64,000 nt of DNA. Origin: Rhodococcus sp. B50. GTDB lineage: Bacteria; Actinomycetota; Actinomycetes; Mycobacteriales; Mycobacteriaceae. Position 1 is the first letter of the stretch; each line of letters begins with the position of its first letter. Made by a program: the position numbers and the translations under genes. This document shows, in pieces, positions 33,561-43,329 of this stretch. The stretch covers positions 744,001 through 808,000 of the forward strand of contig NZ_WPAG02000002.1 of assembly GCF_013602415.1 (NCBI RefSeq), in the 5' to 3' direction. Below the pieces are notes generated by a model. It ran no database searches. It had not been told where the DNA came from and saw only the letters and a program-made list of their open reading frames with translations.

Positions 33561-34309
33561 CGCGTCTCCCCGAGGTCCCGGCCGGTGAGTGCGACGAAGG
33601 CGTCGTCCAGGTCGGCGGCCCCGGCGCTCTCGACGATCCCCGCAGGCGTGCCGACCGCGACGACGCGTCCGCGGTCCAACAGCACGACCCGGTCGCACAG
33701 ATGCTCGATCTCCTCCATCGCGTGGCTGACCAGCAGAACCGCGACGCCGTCGGCGCGCAACCGTTCGATCGCCGACCACATCCGGCGCCGCGCTCGCGGG
33801 TCGAGACCGGTGGTGAGTTCGTCGAGGACGACCACGCGAGGCCTGCCGACGAGAGCGAGTGCCACCGACAATCGTTGCTGCTGACCGCCGGAGAGATTCT
33901 CGAACCGCGTGTCGCCCCGATCGGACAGTTCGACCGAGTCCAGGAGTTCCGCGGCCGGGACAGGGTCGGGGTAGAAGCTGCGGTACAGGTCGACGAGTTC
34001 CCGCGCGGTCAGCGCGTGGTGGAGGGTCGCCCGTTGCAGTTGGACGCCGAGCACCTGCCGCAGCGCCGTCCGATCCCGCAGTGGATCGAGACCGAGCACG
34101 CGCACCCTGCCGCCGTCGGGTGCCCGCAATCCGGCGATCGTCTCGACCGTGGTCGTCTTTCCGGCGCCGTTCACACCCACGATTCCGACGGTCTCACCGA
34201 TGCCGACCGTCACGCTCACATCGTGTACGGCGACCGTATTGCCGTAGCGCTTGCAGAGGTGCTCGGCGACGATCGCCGGTGTGCCCTGCTCGTTCTGGAG
34301 ACCGTCCAT
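33557..34309 (-). CDS. ABC-2 exporter ATPase
   Basis: 250 residues. Walker A GVNGAGKTT, signature LSGGQQQR, Walker B VVVLDELTTGLDP (Glu followed by Leu rather than Pro) and the switch histidine in LLVSHAMEE identify a DrrA/CcmA-type export ATPase. The QLQRATLHHALT segment replaces the usual Q-loop PQ form. It starts at ATG 34307-34309. The 111-base divergent gap to the histidine kinase gene holds a long inverted repeat, so the exporter is probably induced by the adjacent response regulator. Confidence 0.88.
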   Translation of the reverse strand: MDGLQNEQGTPAIVAEHLCKRYGNTVAVHDVSVTVGIGETVGIVGVNGAGKTTTVETIAGLRAPDGGRVRVLGLDPLRDRTALRQVLGVQLQRATLHHALTARELVDLYRSFYPDPVPAAELLDSVELSDRGDTRFENLSGGQQQRLSVALALVGRPRVVVLDELTTGLDPRARRRMWSAIERLRADGVAVLLVSHAMEEIEHLCDRVVLLDRGRVVAVGTPAGIVESAGAADLDDAFVALTGRDLGETR

Positions 34310-34344
34310 GTCCTCGACGCTACGAGTGGACGCTTCCGCGGCGC

Positions 34345-34387
34345 GCGTGCCGAAAGTCGGGATCGGCGCCCATGACTTTCGGCACGC
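34345..34387. promoter_or_regulatory. Candidate response-regulator operator
   Basis: Two perfect 14-bp inverted arms (GCGTGCCGAAAGTC / GACTTTCGGCACGC) separated by 15 bases in the divergent region between the ABC exporter and the two-component system. The paired GAAAGTC/GACTTTC half-sites fit a NarL/DesR-type dimer site. Inference from symmetry and position. Confidence 0.6.
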
Positions 34388-34408
34388 CCCCACGAGGTCA
34401 CCGAGCCC

Positions 34409-34420
34409 TACAGTGGTGAT
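34409..34420 (+). promoter_or_regulatory. Leaderless promoter of the histidine kinase gene
   Basis: TACAGT (34409-34414) matches the TANNNT actinobacterial -10 and lies six bases from the GTG start, so transcription probably begins at the start codon. Confidence 0.5.
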
Positions 34421-35521
34421 GTGCGTCGATGGACTGCAGACGAGCTGTCGGGCCTGGCGATGCTCGTGATCGTGGTGGCCGTGGGACTTCCGGTGTTGTT
34501 CGGAGCCGCGACCCCGAGAATCCCCAGGGGCGTGTGGGCCGCGCTGTTCGTCGTCACCGTGACGGCGTTGTTCTGGGCAGCGGTGATCGAACAGCGCTCG
34601 CGGAGAGCCCGTTTCGCACTCGCGGTCGCCGTCGGATCGTCGTGGGCCGTCGTTGCGACCGCCCCGGCGATGGGACTGCTTCCGATCCTGCTGGTCGTCA
34701 CCGCCGCGGTGAGCGTCTATCTGGTGCCGGTGCAGGTGGCGCTGACGATCGTCGCGCTGAACACGGTCGTGCTCGCCGCGTCCGCCGCGATCCCGGGTGC
34801 GGCCGGCGAGATCCCCCTGATGGTCGGCTTCTACCTGCTGATCCAGCTCGCCACCGTCTTCGGATCGGTGTCGCTGCTCCGGGAACAGCGCATGCGCCGG
34901 GAACTCACCGAAACCCACGTCGACCTACGGGCCGCGACGGTGCTGCTGGCCGAATCGGCGCGCACCGCCGAACGCCTGCGGATCTCCCGCGACCTCCACG
35001 ATCTGATCGGCCACCAGCTCACGGTGCTCGCCCTCGAACTCGAGGCCGCTCGCCATCGAGACGGCGACGGCGCACACGAGCACGTCGAGCGTGCGGCCGG
35101 GGTCGCGCGCGCACTCCTCTCCGACGTCCGGAACACAGTGGGGGAGTTGCGCGCCGAACCACGCGATCTCGCGGACGCCCTGCACCGGGTGGCGCACGAC
35201 CTCCCCGGCCTGGACGTGTCGATCGCCGTCGATCCCGAAGTGCGGGTGGGGGACGAGGAAGTCGTCGCCTTCGTGCGGGCGTTGCAGGAGATCGTCACCA
35301 ACACCCTCCGCCACGCCGACGCCCGCGAACTCCGGGTCGCCGTGACCGGTGACGGCAGGGGGACGGCCATGTCGGCCGTCGACGACGGATCCGGTGCCCG
35401 CACGCCGGTGATCGGGAACGGCTTGCGAGGGCTGTCCGAGCGATTCGAGGCGCTCGGCGGAGAAGTGACCGTCGACGGGAGTCGGGGATTCCGCGTGACG
35501 GCCCGGGTGCCTGCGCCGTGA
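34421..35521 (+). CDS. NarL-type sensor histidine kinase
   Basis: 366 residues. About five to six hydrophobic segments fill residues 8-160, with little extracytoplasmic domain, typical of intramembrane-sensing kinases of the DesK type. A HisKA_3 dimerisation helix follows with the phosphorylated H193 in RISRDLHDLIGHQL, and a C-terminal ATPase domain (NTLRHADA N-box; GNGLRGLSERFEALGG). In the G1 box, DDGSGA is shorter than usual. The stop overlaps the response regulator start (GTGA). Confidence 0.88.
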   Translation: MRRWTADELSGLAMLVIVVAVGLPVLFGAATPRIPRGVWAALFVVTVTALFWAAVIEQRSRRARFALAVAVGSSWAVVATAPAMGLLPILLVVTAAVSVYLVPVQVALTIVALNTVVLAASAAIPGAAGEIPLMVGFYLLIQLATVFGSVSLLREQRMRRELTETHVDLRAATVLLAESARTAERLRISRDLHDLIGHQLTVLALELEAARHRDGDGAHEHVERAAGVARALLSDVRNTVGELRAEPRDLADALHRVAHDLPGLDVSIAVDPEVRVGDEEVVAFVRALQEIVTNTLRHADARELRVAVTGDGRGTAMSAVDDGSGARTPVIGNGLRGLSERFEALGGEVTVDGSRGFRVTARVPAP

Positions 35522-36156
35522 CCCGTCTCGTGGTGGTCGACGATCAGACCCTCGTACGGCAGGGTATCCGCACCCTGCTGGAGATGGCGGGCTTCGAGGT
35601 GGTCGCTGAAGCGGACGATGGGCGGGTCGCGCTCGAGGTCATCGTCGCGACATCCCCGGACGTGGTGCTCCTCGACCTGCGTATGCCCGGTGCCGACGGC
35701 ATCTGGACACTCGACCGCCTGCGCGAGCAGGGCATCGAGATTCCCGTGCTCGTGCTCACGACCTTCGACGACGACCAACTCGTCCTCGCGGCGCTGCGGG
35801 CCGGTGCTCGCGGATATCTGCTCAAGGACGTGACCTTGGACCAGCTCACCCGTGCAGTGCGGACCCTCGACGAGGGAGGCACGCTCGTCGCGCCCTCGAT
35901 CACCGACCGGCTGCTGCGCGCCATCAGGTCCGCCCCGCTGCCCGACGACACCGTCGGCGTACAGGACTTGACCGCACGCGAAGTCGAAGTGCTGCGATTG
36001 ATGGCGGAAGGCTTCGGCAACCGCACGATCGCCGAAGCGCTGTTCCTCGCCGAGGGCACGGTGAAGAACCACGTGTCGTCGATCTTGCTCAAACTCGGCG
36101 CGCGGGACCGCACGAATGCGGTCCTGCGCGCGTTGCGGGAGGGGATCCTGCACTGA
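35518..36156 (+). CDS. NarL/LuxR-family response regulator
   Basis: 212 residues. The receiver domain (1-120) has acidic pocket D8/D9, phosphorylation site D53, a Thr-Thr switch (LTTFDDD) and K in YLLKDV. The LuxR-type helix-turn-helix is at about 145-210 (LTAREVEVLRLMAEG, GTVKNHVSSILLKL). GTG start overlaps the kinase stop. It probably activates the divergent ABC exporter and its own operon through the 14-bp inverted repeat in the shared upstream region. Confidence 0.92.
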   Translation: MTRLVVVDDQTLVRQGIRTLLEMAGFEVVAEADDGRVALEVIVATSPDVVLLDLRMPGADGIWTLDRLREQGIEIPVLVLTTFDDDQLVLAALRAGARGYLLKDVTLDQLTRAVRTLDEGGTLVAPSITDRLLRAIRSAPLPDDTVGVQDLTAREVEVLRLMAEGFGNRTIAEALFLAEGTVKNHVSSILLKLGARDRTNAVLRALREGILH

Positions 36157-36202
36157 GGATCGGATCTTCGGGGTCGCGGTGCCGGCGCGGAAGAGCGAGT
36201 GC

Positions 36203-36712
36203 TCAGCGCCAGCGGACGGGCGCGCCCCGCTCGCGGAGCCACGCGTCGAGATCGTGACCGTGCGCGGCAATGCCGTCCACCGCCCGCAGCGCCGTGTCGA
36301 TCGCGGTCTCGGCCGTGGCCGCGTCGATCATGCCGGCGGTGACCGCGACGACCAGTTCGTCGATGTCCTCGACGGCGGTGTCGCGACCGGTGCGGACGAT
36401 CAGGTCGAGATAGTGGTCGTGGGAGTACCAGACATCGCCGTCGCGCCGGAACTCGCCGACGTCGACGTACCGGTCCTGGTCGCGTTCGTTGCCCGGTGTG
36501 AAGTGGAAGATCGAGGCCCGCAGTCGCAGGTCCGGCAGCAGCCACGACTCGAGGTAGTGGAACTGCGGGTGATCGGACGGCCGCGCCATGTAGAGGCCCC
36601 ACTCCTCGACGCGGTACTCGTCGACGGCGCGCACGAAGCCCTTCGGGTCGATGTTGGTCTTCGCTGCGACGTCGAACGTCTCGGTCTTCACAGGATGCGG
36701 GGTCGCGGACAC
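36203..36712 (-). CDS. DUF402 family protein
   Basis: About 169 residues matching the DUF402 family of putative phosphoesterase or RNA-associated proteins: RVEEWGLYMARPSD, WLLPDLRLRASIFHF, RDQDRYVDVGEFRRDGDVWYSHDHYLDLIV. A leftward conserved gene lies at the same place between coaE and uvrB in mycobacteria, supporting orthology. The start is uncertain: GTG 36712 is used, with another GTG nine bases upstream and a longer ATG start at 36781 that would collide with the uvrB promoter. Function unknown. Confidence 0.75.
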   Translation of the reverse strand: MSATPHPVKTETFDVAAKTNIDPKGFVRAVDEYRVEEWGLYMARPSDHPQFHYLESWLLPDLRLRASIFHFTPGNERDQDRYVDVGEFRRDGDVWYSHDHYLDLIVRTGRDTAVEDIDELVVAVTAGMIDAATAETAIDTALRAVDGIAAHGHDLDAWLRERGAPVRWR

Positions 36713-36803
36713 GGGATGCACGCTAGCGGTCGGGCCGTCCCGCGTGCAGGACCACGCTGCGTGTCCCGCACGCAGGAGCACATTGCGTGTCGGTGGGAGC
36801 GCT

Positions 36804-36816
36804 TACTCTGGTTTCC
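36804..36816 (+). promoter_or_regulatory. Leaderless promoter of uvrB
   Basis: TACTCT (36804-36809) is a TANNNT -10 element seven bases before the ATG at 36817. No ribosome binding site precedes that ATG, consistent with a leaderless mRNA. No GAAC-N4-GTTC SOS box is visible nearby. Confidence 0.45.
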
Positions 36817-38976
36817 ATGGCGTTCGCAAGTGAACATCCCGTCGTCGCCCACTCCGAGTTCCGGCCGGTGGGTGAGATCGAGCGCACCGAGGCCCGCTTC
36901 GAGGTCGTCAGCGAATACGAGCCGGCGGGTGACCAGCCCGCCGCCATCGACGAGCTCGAACGCCGGCTGAAGGCGGGGGAGAAGGACGTCGTCCTGCTCG
37001 GTGCCACCGGTACCGGCAAATCCGCCACTACCGCGTGGCTCATCGAGCGCGTCCAGCGTCCCACCCTCGTGATGGCGCCCAACAAGACCCTTGCCGCGCA
37101 GCTCGCCAACGAGCTGCGAGACATGTTGCCCAACAACTCGGTCGAGTACTTCGTCTCGTACTACGACTACTACCAGCCCGAGGCGTACATCGCGCAGACC
37201 GACACCTACATCGAGAAGGACTCGTCGATCAACGACGACGTCGAGCGTCTGCGGCATTCGGCGACTTCGTCGCTGCTGTCGCGTCGCGACGTCGTGGTGG
37301 TCGCGTCCGTCTCGTGCATCTACGGCCTCGGCACCCCGCAGTCCTATCTCGACCGGTCCATCCAGCTCGAGGTGGGTGTGGAGGTGCCGCGCGATGCGTT
37401 GCTGCGCCTGCTCGTCGACGTCCAGTACACCCGCAACGACATGGCGTTCACCCGCGGCTCGTTCCGCGTCAAGGGCGATACCGTCGACATCATTCCCGCC
37501 TACGAGGAACTCGCCGTGCGGATCGAGTTCTTCGGCGACGAGATCGACGCGCTGTACTACCTGCACCCGCTGACCGGCGACGTCGTGCGCAAGGTCGACT
37601 CCCTGCGCATCTTCCCCGCCACCCACTACGTGGCCGGTCCCGAACGCATGGAACGCGCCGTCGCGAGCATCGAAGCCGAACTCGAGGAGCGCCTGGCCGA
37701 TCTGGAGAACCGTGGCAAGCTGCTCGAGGCGCAGCGTCTGCGCATGCGCACCCAGTACGACATCGAGATGATCCGGCAGGTCGGCTTCTGCTCCGGCATC
37801 GAGAACTACTCCCGTCATATCGACGGCCGTCCCGCCGGGTCCGCTCCCGCGACGCTCATCGACTACTTCCCGGAGGATTTCCTTCTGGTCATCGACGAGT
37901 CGCACGTCACCGTGCCGCAGATCGGCGCGATGTACGAAGGCGACATGTCGCGTAAGCGGAACCTCGTCGACTTCGGCTTCCGCCTTCCCTCTGCGGTCGA
38001 CAACCGGCCCCTGACCTGGGAGGAGTTCGCCGCCCGCATCGGGCAGACGGTCTACCTGTCGGCCACCCCCGGCCCATACGAGCTCGGGCAGACCGGGGGC
38101 GAGTTCGTCGAGCAGGTCATCCGCCCCACCGGCCTCGTCGACCCGCAGGTGGTCGTCAAGCCCACCAAGGGCCAGATCGACGATCTCGTGCACGAGATCC
38201 GTGAGCGTGCCGACCGCGACGAGCGCGTCCTCGTCACCACGCTCACCAAGAAGATGGCCGAGGACCTCACCGATTACCTGCTCGAACTCGGCATCCGGGT
38301 GCGCTATCTCCACTCCGACATCGACACCCTGCGGCGCGTCGAACTACTGCGGCAGCTGCGGCTCGGCGAGTACGACGTGCTTGTCGGCATCAATCTGCTC
38401 CGTGAGGGCCTCGACCTTCCCGAGGTGTCGCTGGTCGCGATCCTTGATGCCGACAAGGAGGGCTTCCTGCGGTCGACGACCTCGCTGATCCAGACCATCG
38501 GCCGCGCGGCGCGCAATGTCTCGGGCGAGGTCCACATGTACGCCGACAAGATCACCGACTCGATGGCCCGAGCGATCGAGGAGACCGAACGGCGCCGCGA
38601 GAAGCAGGTCGCCTACAACGCCGAGCACGGTCTCGATCCGAAGCCGCTGCGCAAGAAGATCGCCGACATCCTCGATCAGGTCTATCAGGAGGCCGAGGAC
38701 ACCGAGACCGTCGAGGTGGGCGGCTCCGGCCGCAACGCCTCGCGCGGCCGGCGCGCGCAGGGCGAGTCCGGGCGCGCGGTCAGCTCCGGTGTGGTGGAAG
38801 GTCGCGACACCTCGACGATGCCGCGGGCCGAACTCGCCGATCTCGTGCAGCAGCTCACCGATCAGATGATGCAGGCCGCACGCGACCTGCAGTTCGAGCT
38901 CGCCGCGCGGTTGCGCGACGAGATCTCCGACCTGAAGAAGGAACTGCGCGGCATGGACGCCGCGGGGCTGAAGTAG
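36817..38976 (+). CDS. uvrB: Excinuclease ABC subunit B
   Basis: 719 residues. UvrB loads on DNA with UvrA and verifies damage before UvrC incision. Walker A is LGATGTGKS at 61-69. The beta-hairpin with [11 protein letters not shown], helicase motifs ([28 protein letters not shown]) and the C-terminal UvrC-interacting helices ([19 protein letters not shown]) are present. Start ATG 36817 is chosen over 36787 because a -10 element lies between them. The N-terminal 27 residues before [14 protein letters not shown] extend beyond the mycobacterial form. Confidence 0.95.
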   Translation: MAFASEHPVVAHSEFRPVGEIERTEARFEVVSEYEPAGDQPAAIDELERRLKAGEKDVVLLGATGTGKSATTAWLIERVQRPTLVMAPNKTLAAQLANELRDMLPNNSVEYFVSYYDYYQPEAYIAQTDTYIEKDSSINDDVERLRHSATSSLLSRRDVVVVASVSCIYGLGTPQSYLDRSIQLEVGVEVPRDALLRLLVDVQYTRNDMAFTRGSFRVKGDTVDIIPAYEELAVRIEFFGDEIDALYYLHPLTGDVVRKVDSLRIFPATHYVAGPERMERAVASIEAELEERLADLENRGKLLEAQRLRMRTQYDIEMIRQVGFCSGIENYSRHIDGRPAGSAPATLIDYFPEDFLLVIDESHVTVPQIGAMYEGDMSRKRNLVDFGFRLPSAVDNRPLTWEEFAARIGQTVYLSATPGPYELGQTGGEFVEQVIRPTGLVDPQVVVKPTKGQIDDLVHEIRERADRDERVLVTTLTKKMAEDLTDYLLELGIRVRYLHSDIDTLRRVELLRQLRLGEYDVLVGINLLREGLDLPEVSLVAILDADKEGFLRSTTSLIQTIGRAARNVSGEVHMYADKITDSMARAIEETERRREKQVAYNAEHGLDPKPLRKKIADILDQVYQEAEDTETVEVGGSGRNASRGRRAQGESGRAVSSGVVEGRDTSTMPRAELADLVQQLTDQMMQAARDLQFELAARLRDEISDLKKELRGMDAAGLK

Positions 38977-39022
38977 CCGCCCGGCCCGGTCGAGGGCCGG
39001 AGACTCGGTAGGGTCCTTTCCC

Positions 39023-39895
39023 ATGGAGCCCTCATCGGCCGGGCGTGCTGCCCGCGCGCTCGAACTGCTGCACTCGGTCGTCTACTTCGCACCGGAGGTC
39101 GCGAGTGAACTCGCCGCGCTGGGCGTCGAGGGGCCGGCCGCACAGTATTTCGGTGGACGCTCGGCGCCCCTGGGTGCCGTCGGACCCGGCGTCGTAACGG
39201 CGACGTTCTACAGTTTCTCGCCCCGTCTGGTGTCCTCGGCCGTCCCGGCGGTGTGGGAGACGGCTGCGCCGGCGGCGATCACGACAGCGCGGTTGCGCGG
39301 GCTCGACGCGCTCTATCGGCGCGTCCTGGGGCAGGACGTGCTCGACTCCGCGGAGATGAGCGAGGCAGCGGATCTTGCCGCCACCGCGGCCCGCGCGATT
39401 CCCGGCCCCGACGGGCGACCGCTCTACGCCGCTTACGCCGACCTGCCCTGGCCCGAACAGGTGCATCTCCGCCTGTGGCACGCGCTGACACTGCTGCGCG
39501 AGTACCGCGGGGACGGCCATATCGCAGCGCTGCAGACGGCGGGGCTGTCGGGGATCGAGTCGCTGGTCACTCACACGGCGACCGGTATCGGATTCGCCAC
39601 CGATCCCGCCCGGAAGCTTCGCGGATGGTCGCGGGACGACTGGGCGGACGCAGAGAAGGGACTGCGTGGGCGCGGCCTGCTGGACAAGCGCGGCGAGCTC
39701 ACCGGGGAAGGGTTCGAGGTCCGCGAGCTCGTCGAGGATCTGACCGACGACCTGGCGGTCGCCCCGTGGGGTGTGGTCGGGGAGGACGGTGTGGAGCGTC
39801 TGCTCGACCTCGCGTTGCCGTGGCGCGACGCGTTCGTCGACGCCGAGGTGTTCCCTGCCGGTCTGTTCGGTCCCCGTTACGGTGACGCGCGGTAA
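39023..39895 (+). CDS. SCO6745-like helix-turn-helix-related protein
   Basis: 290 residues resembling the actinobacterial SCO6745 protein family: ELLHSVVYFAPEV at the start, YFGGRSAPLGAVGPGVVTATFYSFSP, HLRLWHALTLLREYRGDGHIAAL and the winged-helix-like C-terminal part DWADAEKGLRGRGLLDKRGELTGEG. The last segment resembles MarR-type DNA-binding domains. Biochemical role is unknown. It follows uvrB by 46 bases and may be co-transcribed. Confidence 0.8.
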   Translation: MEPSSAGRAARALELLHSVVYFAPEVASELAALGVEGPAAQYFGGRSAPLGAVGPGVVTATFYSFSPRLVSSAVPAVWETAAPAAITTARLRGLDALYRRVLGQDVLDSAEMSEAADLAATAARAIPGPDGRPLYAAYADLPWPEQVHLRLWHALTLLREYRGDGHIAALQTAGLSGIESLVTHTATGIGFATDPARKLRGWSRDDWADAEKGLRGRGLLDKRGELTGEGFEVRELVEDLTDDLAVAPWGVVGEDGVERLLDLALPWRDAFVDAEVFPAGLFGPRYGDAR

Positions 39896-40051
39896 CATCA
39901 AACGCAATTGTGGGATGAGACCCAAACGTCCCACCCGGGCCGCTCGTCCCGCTACTGTCGACGCAGCGTATGGCGGGGGAGCGTGCGTGTCCTCCGTCGA
40001 CGACGGCATCGGCGGCACGCGTCGATGGACCACACACTCGATGGAGGATGA

Positions 40052-40504
40052 ATGAGCGCCTACCGGACCATAGTCGTCGGAACCGACGGTTCCGAATCGT
40101 CGTATCGGGCCGTGGAGAAGGCAGCTGCTCTGGCCGGCGACGCCGGCGCCCAACTGGTGATCGCCTGCGCCTACTACCCGGCCGACCCCAAGGACACCGC
40201 GCAGGCCGCCGACGCGCTGCGCGAGGAGGCGTACCAGGTCACCGGTTCGGCACCGACCTACGAGATCCTGCGCACCGCACGGGAGAAGGCGACCGTGGCG
40301 GGCGCCCGCAAGATCACCGAGCGCCCCATCGTCGGTGCTCCCGTCGAATCGCTCCTCACGCTCGTCGAGGAGGTCGACGCCGATCTCATCGTCATCGGCA
40401 ACCGCGGTCTCAACACGCTGACCGGACGCTTGCTCGGCTCCGTCCCCTCGGACGTCGCCCGCAAGGCCCTGTGCGACGTGCTGGTGGTGCACACCGTCCG
40501 CTGA
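40052..40504 (+). CDS. Universal stress protein (ATP/cAMP-binding type)
   Basis: 150 residues, a single UspA domain. The nucleotide-binding motif G-2X-G-9X-G-S is intact (GNRGLNTLTGRLLGS, about residues 116-130) after VVGTDGSESS near the start. Its place between uvrB and the uvrA block corresponds to the mycobacterial Rv1636 protein, which binds cAMP. It is transcribed alone and converges on the DUF732 lipoprotein gene with four bases between stops. Confidence 0.9.
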   Translation: MSAYRTIVVGTDGSESSYRAVEKAAALAGDAGAQLVIACAYYPADPKDTAQAADALREEAYQVTGSAPTYEILRTAREKATVAGARKITERPIVGAPVESLLTLVEEVDADLIVIGNRGLNTLTGRLLGSVPSDVARKALCDVLVVHTVR

Positions 40505-40508
40505 CGGA

Positions 40509-40931
40509 TCAGCAGTACTCCTCGCGGGCAATCCCGAGGTAGCGGACGGCGGCGTCGTCCGCTGTCATCTGCGACCCCGTGGCCCCCGCGGCATAAGCGG
40601 CGATCGGCCGGAGCGTGGCGAGGACGTCACGCTCCGGCACTCCCGCATTCAACTGGTCGCACACCCCGCGCACCACCGCGAGCACGGTGTCGTCCTTGAC
40701 GTCGGCGACCAGACCGGACGCTTCCAGTGCCTCCTTCACCCGCAGGAAGCGCGCGTCGGGCGGGGTCGTCGACGTCGTCGGCACGATCGAGGCCGTGGAG
40801 GTCGCGGCCTGCGCCTCGTCCGGGGCGGGCGCCCCCGACCCGCAGGCGGCGGAGACGAAGAACCCGATCAGCGCCGCGATCGCCGCGCACCCCGCTCGAC
40901 GTACCCGATGGTGCGCTGCCGAATAGGCCAC
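40509..40931 (-). CDS. DUF732 lipoprotein
   Basis: 140 residues. A signal peptide (12-30) ends in VSAACGS, a lipobox-like site with the modified cysteine at about 30. A Thr/Ser/Pro linker to about 57 follows. The C-terminal 80 residues match the mycobacterial DUF732 domain (FLRVKEALEASGL, VCDQLNAGV, AVRYLGIAREEYC) with its pair of cysteines. Envelope-located, function unknown. Confidence 0.8.
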   Translation of the reverse strand: MAYSAAHHRVRRAGCAAIAALIGFFVSAACGSGAPAPDEAQAATSTASIVPTTSTTPPDARFLRVKEALEASGLVADVKDDTVLAVVRGVCDQLNAGVPERDVLATLRPIAAYAAGATGSQMTADDAAVRYLGIAREEYC

Positions 40932-41013
40932 TTGTTCGTTCCTCCGCGGATGATCCGTCCCGTGTCCCTGCCCGGAAGGACGGTACCCTCCTTCCGGCCG
41001 GCCATGGGTCGGC

Positions 41014-43329
41014 TCAGCAGCGGGTCGGCGCCGCGAGACCCGAGAGCACGTCCGGCAGCGGCTCCGAGTGCACCACCCCGAGACGCTGGGTCGCGCGGGT
41101 CAACGCCACGTACAGATCGTTCATCCCGCGCGAGGAGTCGGCGAGGATCTCGGCCGGTTCGACGAGCAGGACCGCATCGAACTCCAGGCCCTTGACCTCC
41201 TTGACGGTCGCGACCGTGACCGAATCGGACGCGAGATGTTCCCACGCGCCCACGAGGCGTGCGGGAGCGAGCACGGCCGTCGTGCCCGGGCCGGTCTCGG
41301 CGTCGAGAGCGGCCCGCACGGTCGCGGAGACCGCCTCCGCGTCCACGTGCTGCGCCCACGGCTCGAAACCGGATTCGCGCACCGATTGCGGCGGCACCTG
41401 ATCGGGATCGATCTCCGCCAGCACCGCATGCGCGACCCGCATGATCTCCGCGGGGGTGCGGTAGTTGACGGTCAGCTCGGTCTTCTTCCACCGGTTCGCG
41501 ACGTACGGTTCGAGGATCTGCTGCCACGACTCGGTTCCCGCCGGATCACCGGTTTGTGCGGTGTCGCCCACCAGGGTCATCCAGCGATTCGGAATGCGGC
41601 GCATGATCGTTCGCCACGCCATCGCGGAGAGCTCCTGCGCCTCGTCGACGATCACGTGACCGTAGGTCCAGGTGCGATCTCCGGCCGCCCGCTCGGCCGT
41701 GGTCTCGTGGCGGCGGTGGTTCTGCCGTTCGGCGAGCTGAGTGGCATCGATGAGGTCGTACGCCATGAGCAGTTCCGGATCGAGATCGTCCTCGAGGTCC
41801 TGGGGCGCCGAACCGGTGAGGATGTCGAGAGCGCCCTGAGCGTCGGCGATCTGCTTGCGCCAGCGCCGTTTCGCGCGTTCGCGCTCGGCGGCGTCGTCCA
41901 CGCCGAGCAGTTCGGCGAGTTCGTCGAGCAGGGGAGCGTCGGCCGCGCTGAAACGTCCCGGTGCGCCTGGCCGGTGCAGCGCGTCGATCTGCTCGTCGGA
42001 CAGCGCCGGAGCCGCCGACGCGATCCGGTCGCGCGAAGCGAGCAGGTCCGAGAGCACTTGCTGCGGAGACAGTTCCGGCCACAACGCGTCGATCGCGGCG
42101 ATGATGTCGCGGTCCGAACGCATCTCGGACCGGATGTCCTGGATGTCCTCCCGGCTCAACAGATTCGCGCCGCCGAGAGGATTCGATCCGATGATCCCCG
42201 CGAGCTGGTCGGCAAGTGCGTCGATCACCCCGCTCACGAAGATCGGCCGGGCCAGGTTGTGCGGTCGGCGGGACGACCGGGCGCGACCGCGTGCGCGGGT
42301 GACGATCTTGCGGTCGAGCGTGAGCGCATAGGTGTCGAAGCTCAGGTGCACGGGGGAGCGGGGCACCTCCTGCCGGTCGCGGACGGCCTTCTCGAGCACC
42401 TTCACCATGTCCGGGGAACCCTTGAGCTCGCCGCCCTCGGGGCTGTCCTCGACGGTCGGCGTCACCCCCGGATACAGATCGCCGACGGTGGAGAGCAGCA
42501 CTCCGGTCTCACCGAGCGACGGCAGCACCTGACCGATGTAGTCGAGGAAGCGGCTGTTCGGCCCCACGATGAGCACACCGCTCTTGGCCAGCTGCTTGCG
42601 GTAGGTGTAGAGCAGGTAGGCCGCGCGGTGCAGTGCCACCGCGGTCTTGCCGGTTCCCGGACCACCCTGGACGACGAGCACACTGCGATGCTCGGAGCGG
42701 ATGACCGTGTCCTGCTCGGCCTGGATGGTCGCTACGATGTCGTGCATCTGCCCGGTGCGCGCGGCGTTCAGTGCGGCGAGCAACGCCGATTCACCCGCGA
42801 CGCCCCCGGCCGCCTGGGTGTCGGCGTGTTCGAGGGCAGCGTCGAGGTCGAGGTATTCGTCGTGCAGTGCGGTGACGGTCCGGCTCCGGCTGCGGATGTG
42901 CCGTCGCAGCACGACGCCGTCCGGAGCGGCGGGGGTGGCGAGGTAGAAGGGGCGGGCCTGCGGGGCCCGCCAGTCGAGCAGCAGCGACTCGTAGTCGTTG
43001 TCCTCGTCGAGGATGCCGAGCCGACCGATGTACCGGGTCTCCGTGCCGTCCTCCGTCGTCACTTCGGCGTCGGTCCCGTCGTCGCGGACATCGATGCGGC
43101 CGAAGCACAGGCCGTGCTCGGCGGCGTCGTATTTCGCGATGTCCTCGGTGTACATCTGCGTGAAGGACTCGCGTTCGCTGCGCGCCTGAGGGGTGCCTCC
43201 CGTCTCCTTCAGCACGCGGGTCAACCGAGTCTTGGCATAGTCGCGCAGCGCGTCGAGATGCGTGTAGAGCATCGCCACGTAGGCCTGCTCGCGATCGAGC
43301 TCCGGATGGGACGCGCCATCAACCGGCAC
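41014..43329 (-). CDS. helR: HelD/HelR-like RNA polymerase recycling ATPase
   Basis: 771 residues, UvrD-like SF1 helicase of the HelD family. Residues 10-75 form the coiled-coil arm expected for RNA polymerase insertion, Walker A is QGGPGTGKTA (about 221-228), and an IVDEAQE motif, GDTAQTGD and a C-terminal helicase core (YVALTRATQRLGV) are present. HelD-type factors displace stalled RNA polymerase from DNA, and HelR members also give rifamycin tolerance. Whether this one is HelR needs phylogeny. No rifamycin-associated promoter element was recognised upstream. It is transcribed alone. Confidence 0.85.
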   Translation of the reverse strand: MPVDGASHPELDREQAYVAMLYTHLDALRDYAKTRLTRVLKETGGTPQARSERESFTQMYTEDIAKYDAAEHGLCFGRIDVRDDGTDAEVTTEDGTETRYIGRLGILDEDNDYESLLLDWRAPQARPFYLATPAAPDGVVLRRHIRSRSRTVTALHDEYLDLDAALEHADTQAAGGVAGESALLAALNAARTGQMHDIVATIQAEQDTVIRSEHRSVLVVQGGPGTGKTAVALHRAAYLLYTYRKQLAKSGVLIVGPNSRFLDYIGQVLPSLGETGVLLSTVGDLYPGVTPTVEDSPEGGELKGSPDMVKVLEKAVRDRQEVPRSPVHLSFDTYALTLDRKIVTRARGRARSSRRPHNLARPIFVSGVIDALADQLAGIIGSNPLGGANLLSREDIQDIRSEMRSDRDIIAAIDALWPELSPQQVLSDLLASRDRIASAAPALSDEQIDALHRPGAPGRFSAADAPLLDELAELLGVDDAAERERAKRRWRKQIADAQGALDILTGSAPQDLEDDLDPELLMAYDLIDATQLAERQNHRRHETTAERAAGDRTWTYGHVIVDEAQELSAMAWRTIMRRIPNRWMTLVGDTAQTGDPAGTESWQQILEPYVANRWKKTELTVNYRTPAEIMRVAHAVLAEIDPDQVPPQSVRESGFEPWAQHVDAEAVSATVRAALDAETGPGTTAVLAPARLVGAWEHLASDSVTVATVKEVKGLEFDAVLLVEPAEILADSSRGMNDLYVALTRATQRLGVVHSEPLPDVLSGLAAPTRC

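Noticed and set aside
36820-36836. GTTC-N6-GAAC repeat near the uvrB start as an SOS box
   Set aside because: The actinobacterial LexA box is GAAC-N4-GTTC; this has the opposite orientation and lies inside the coding sequence.
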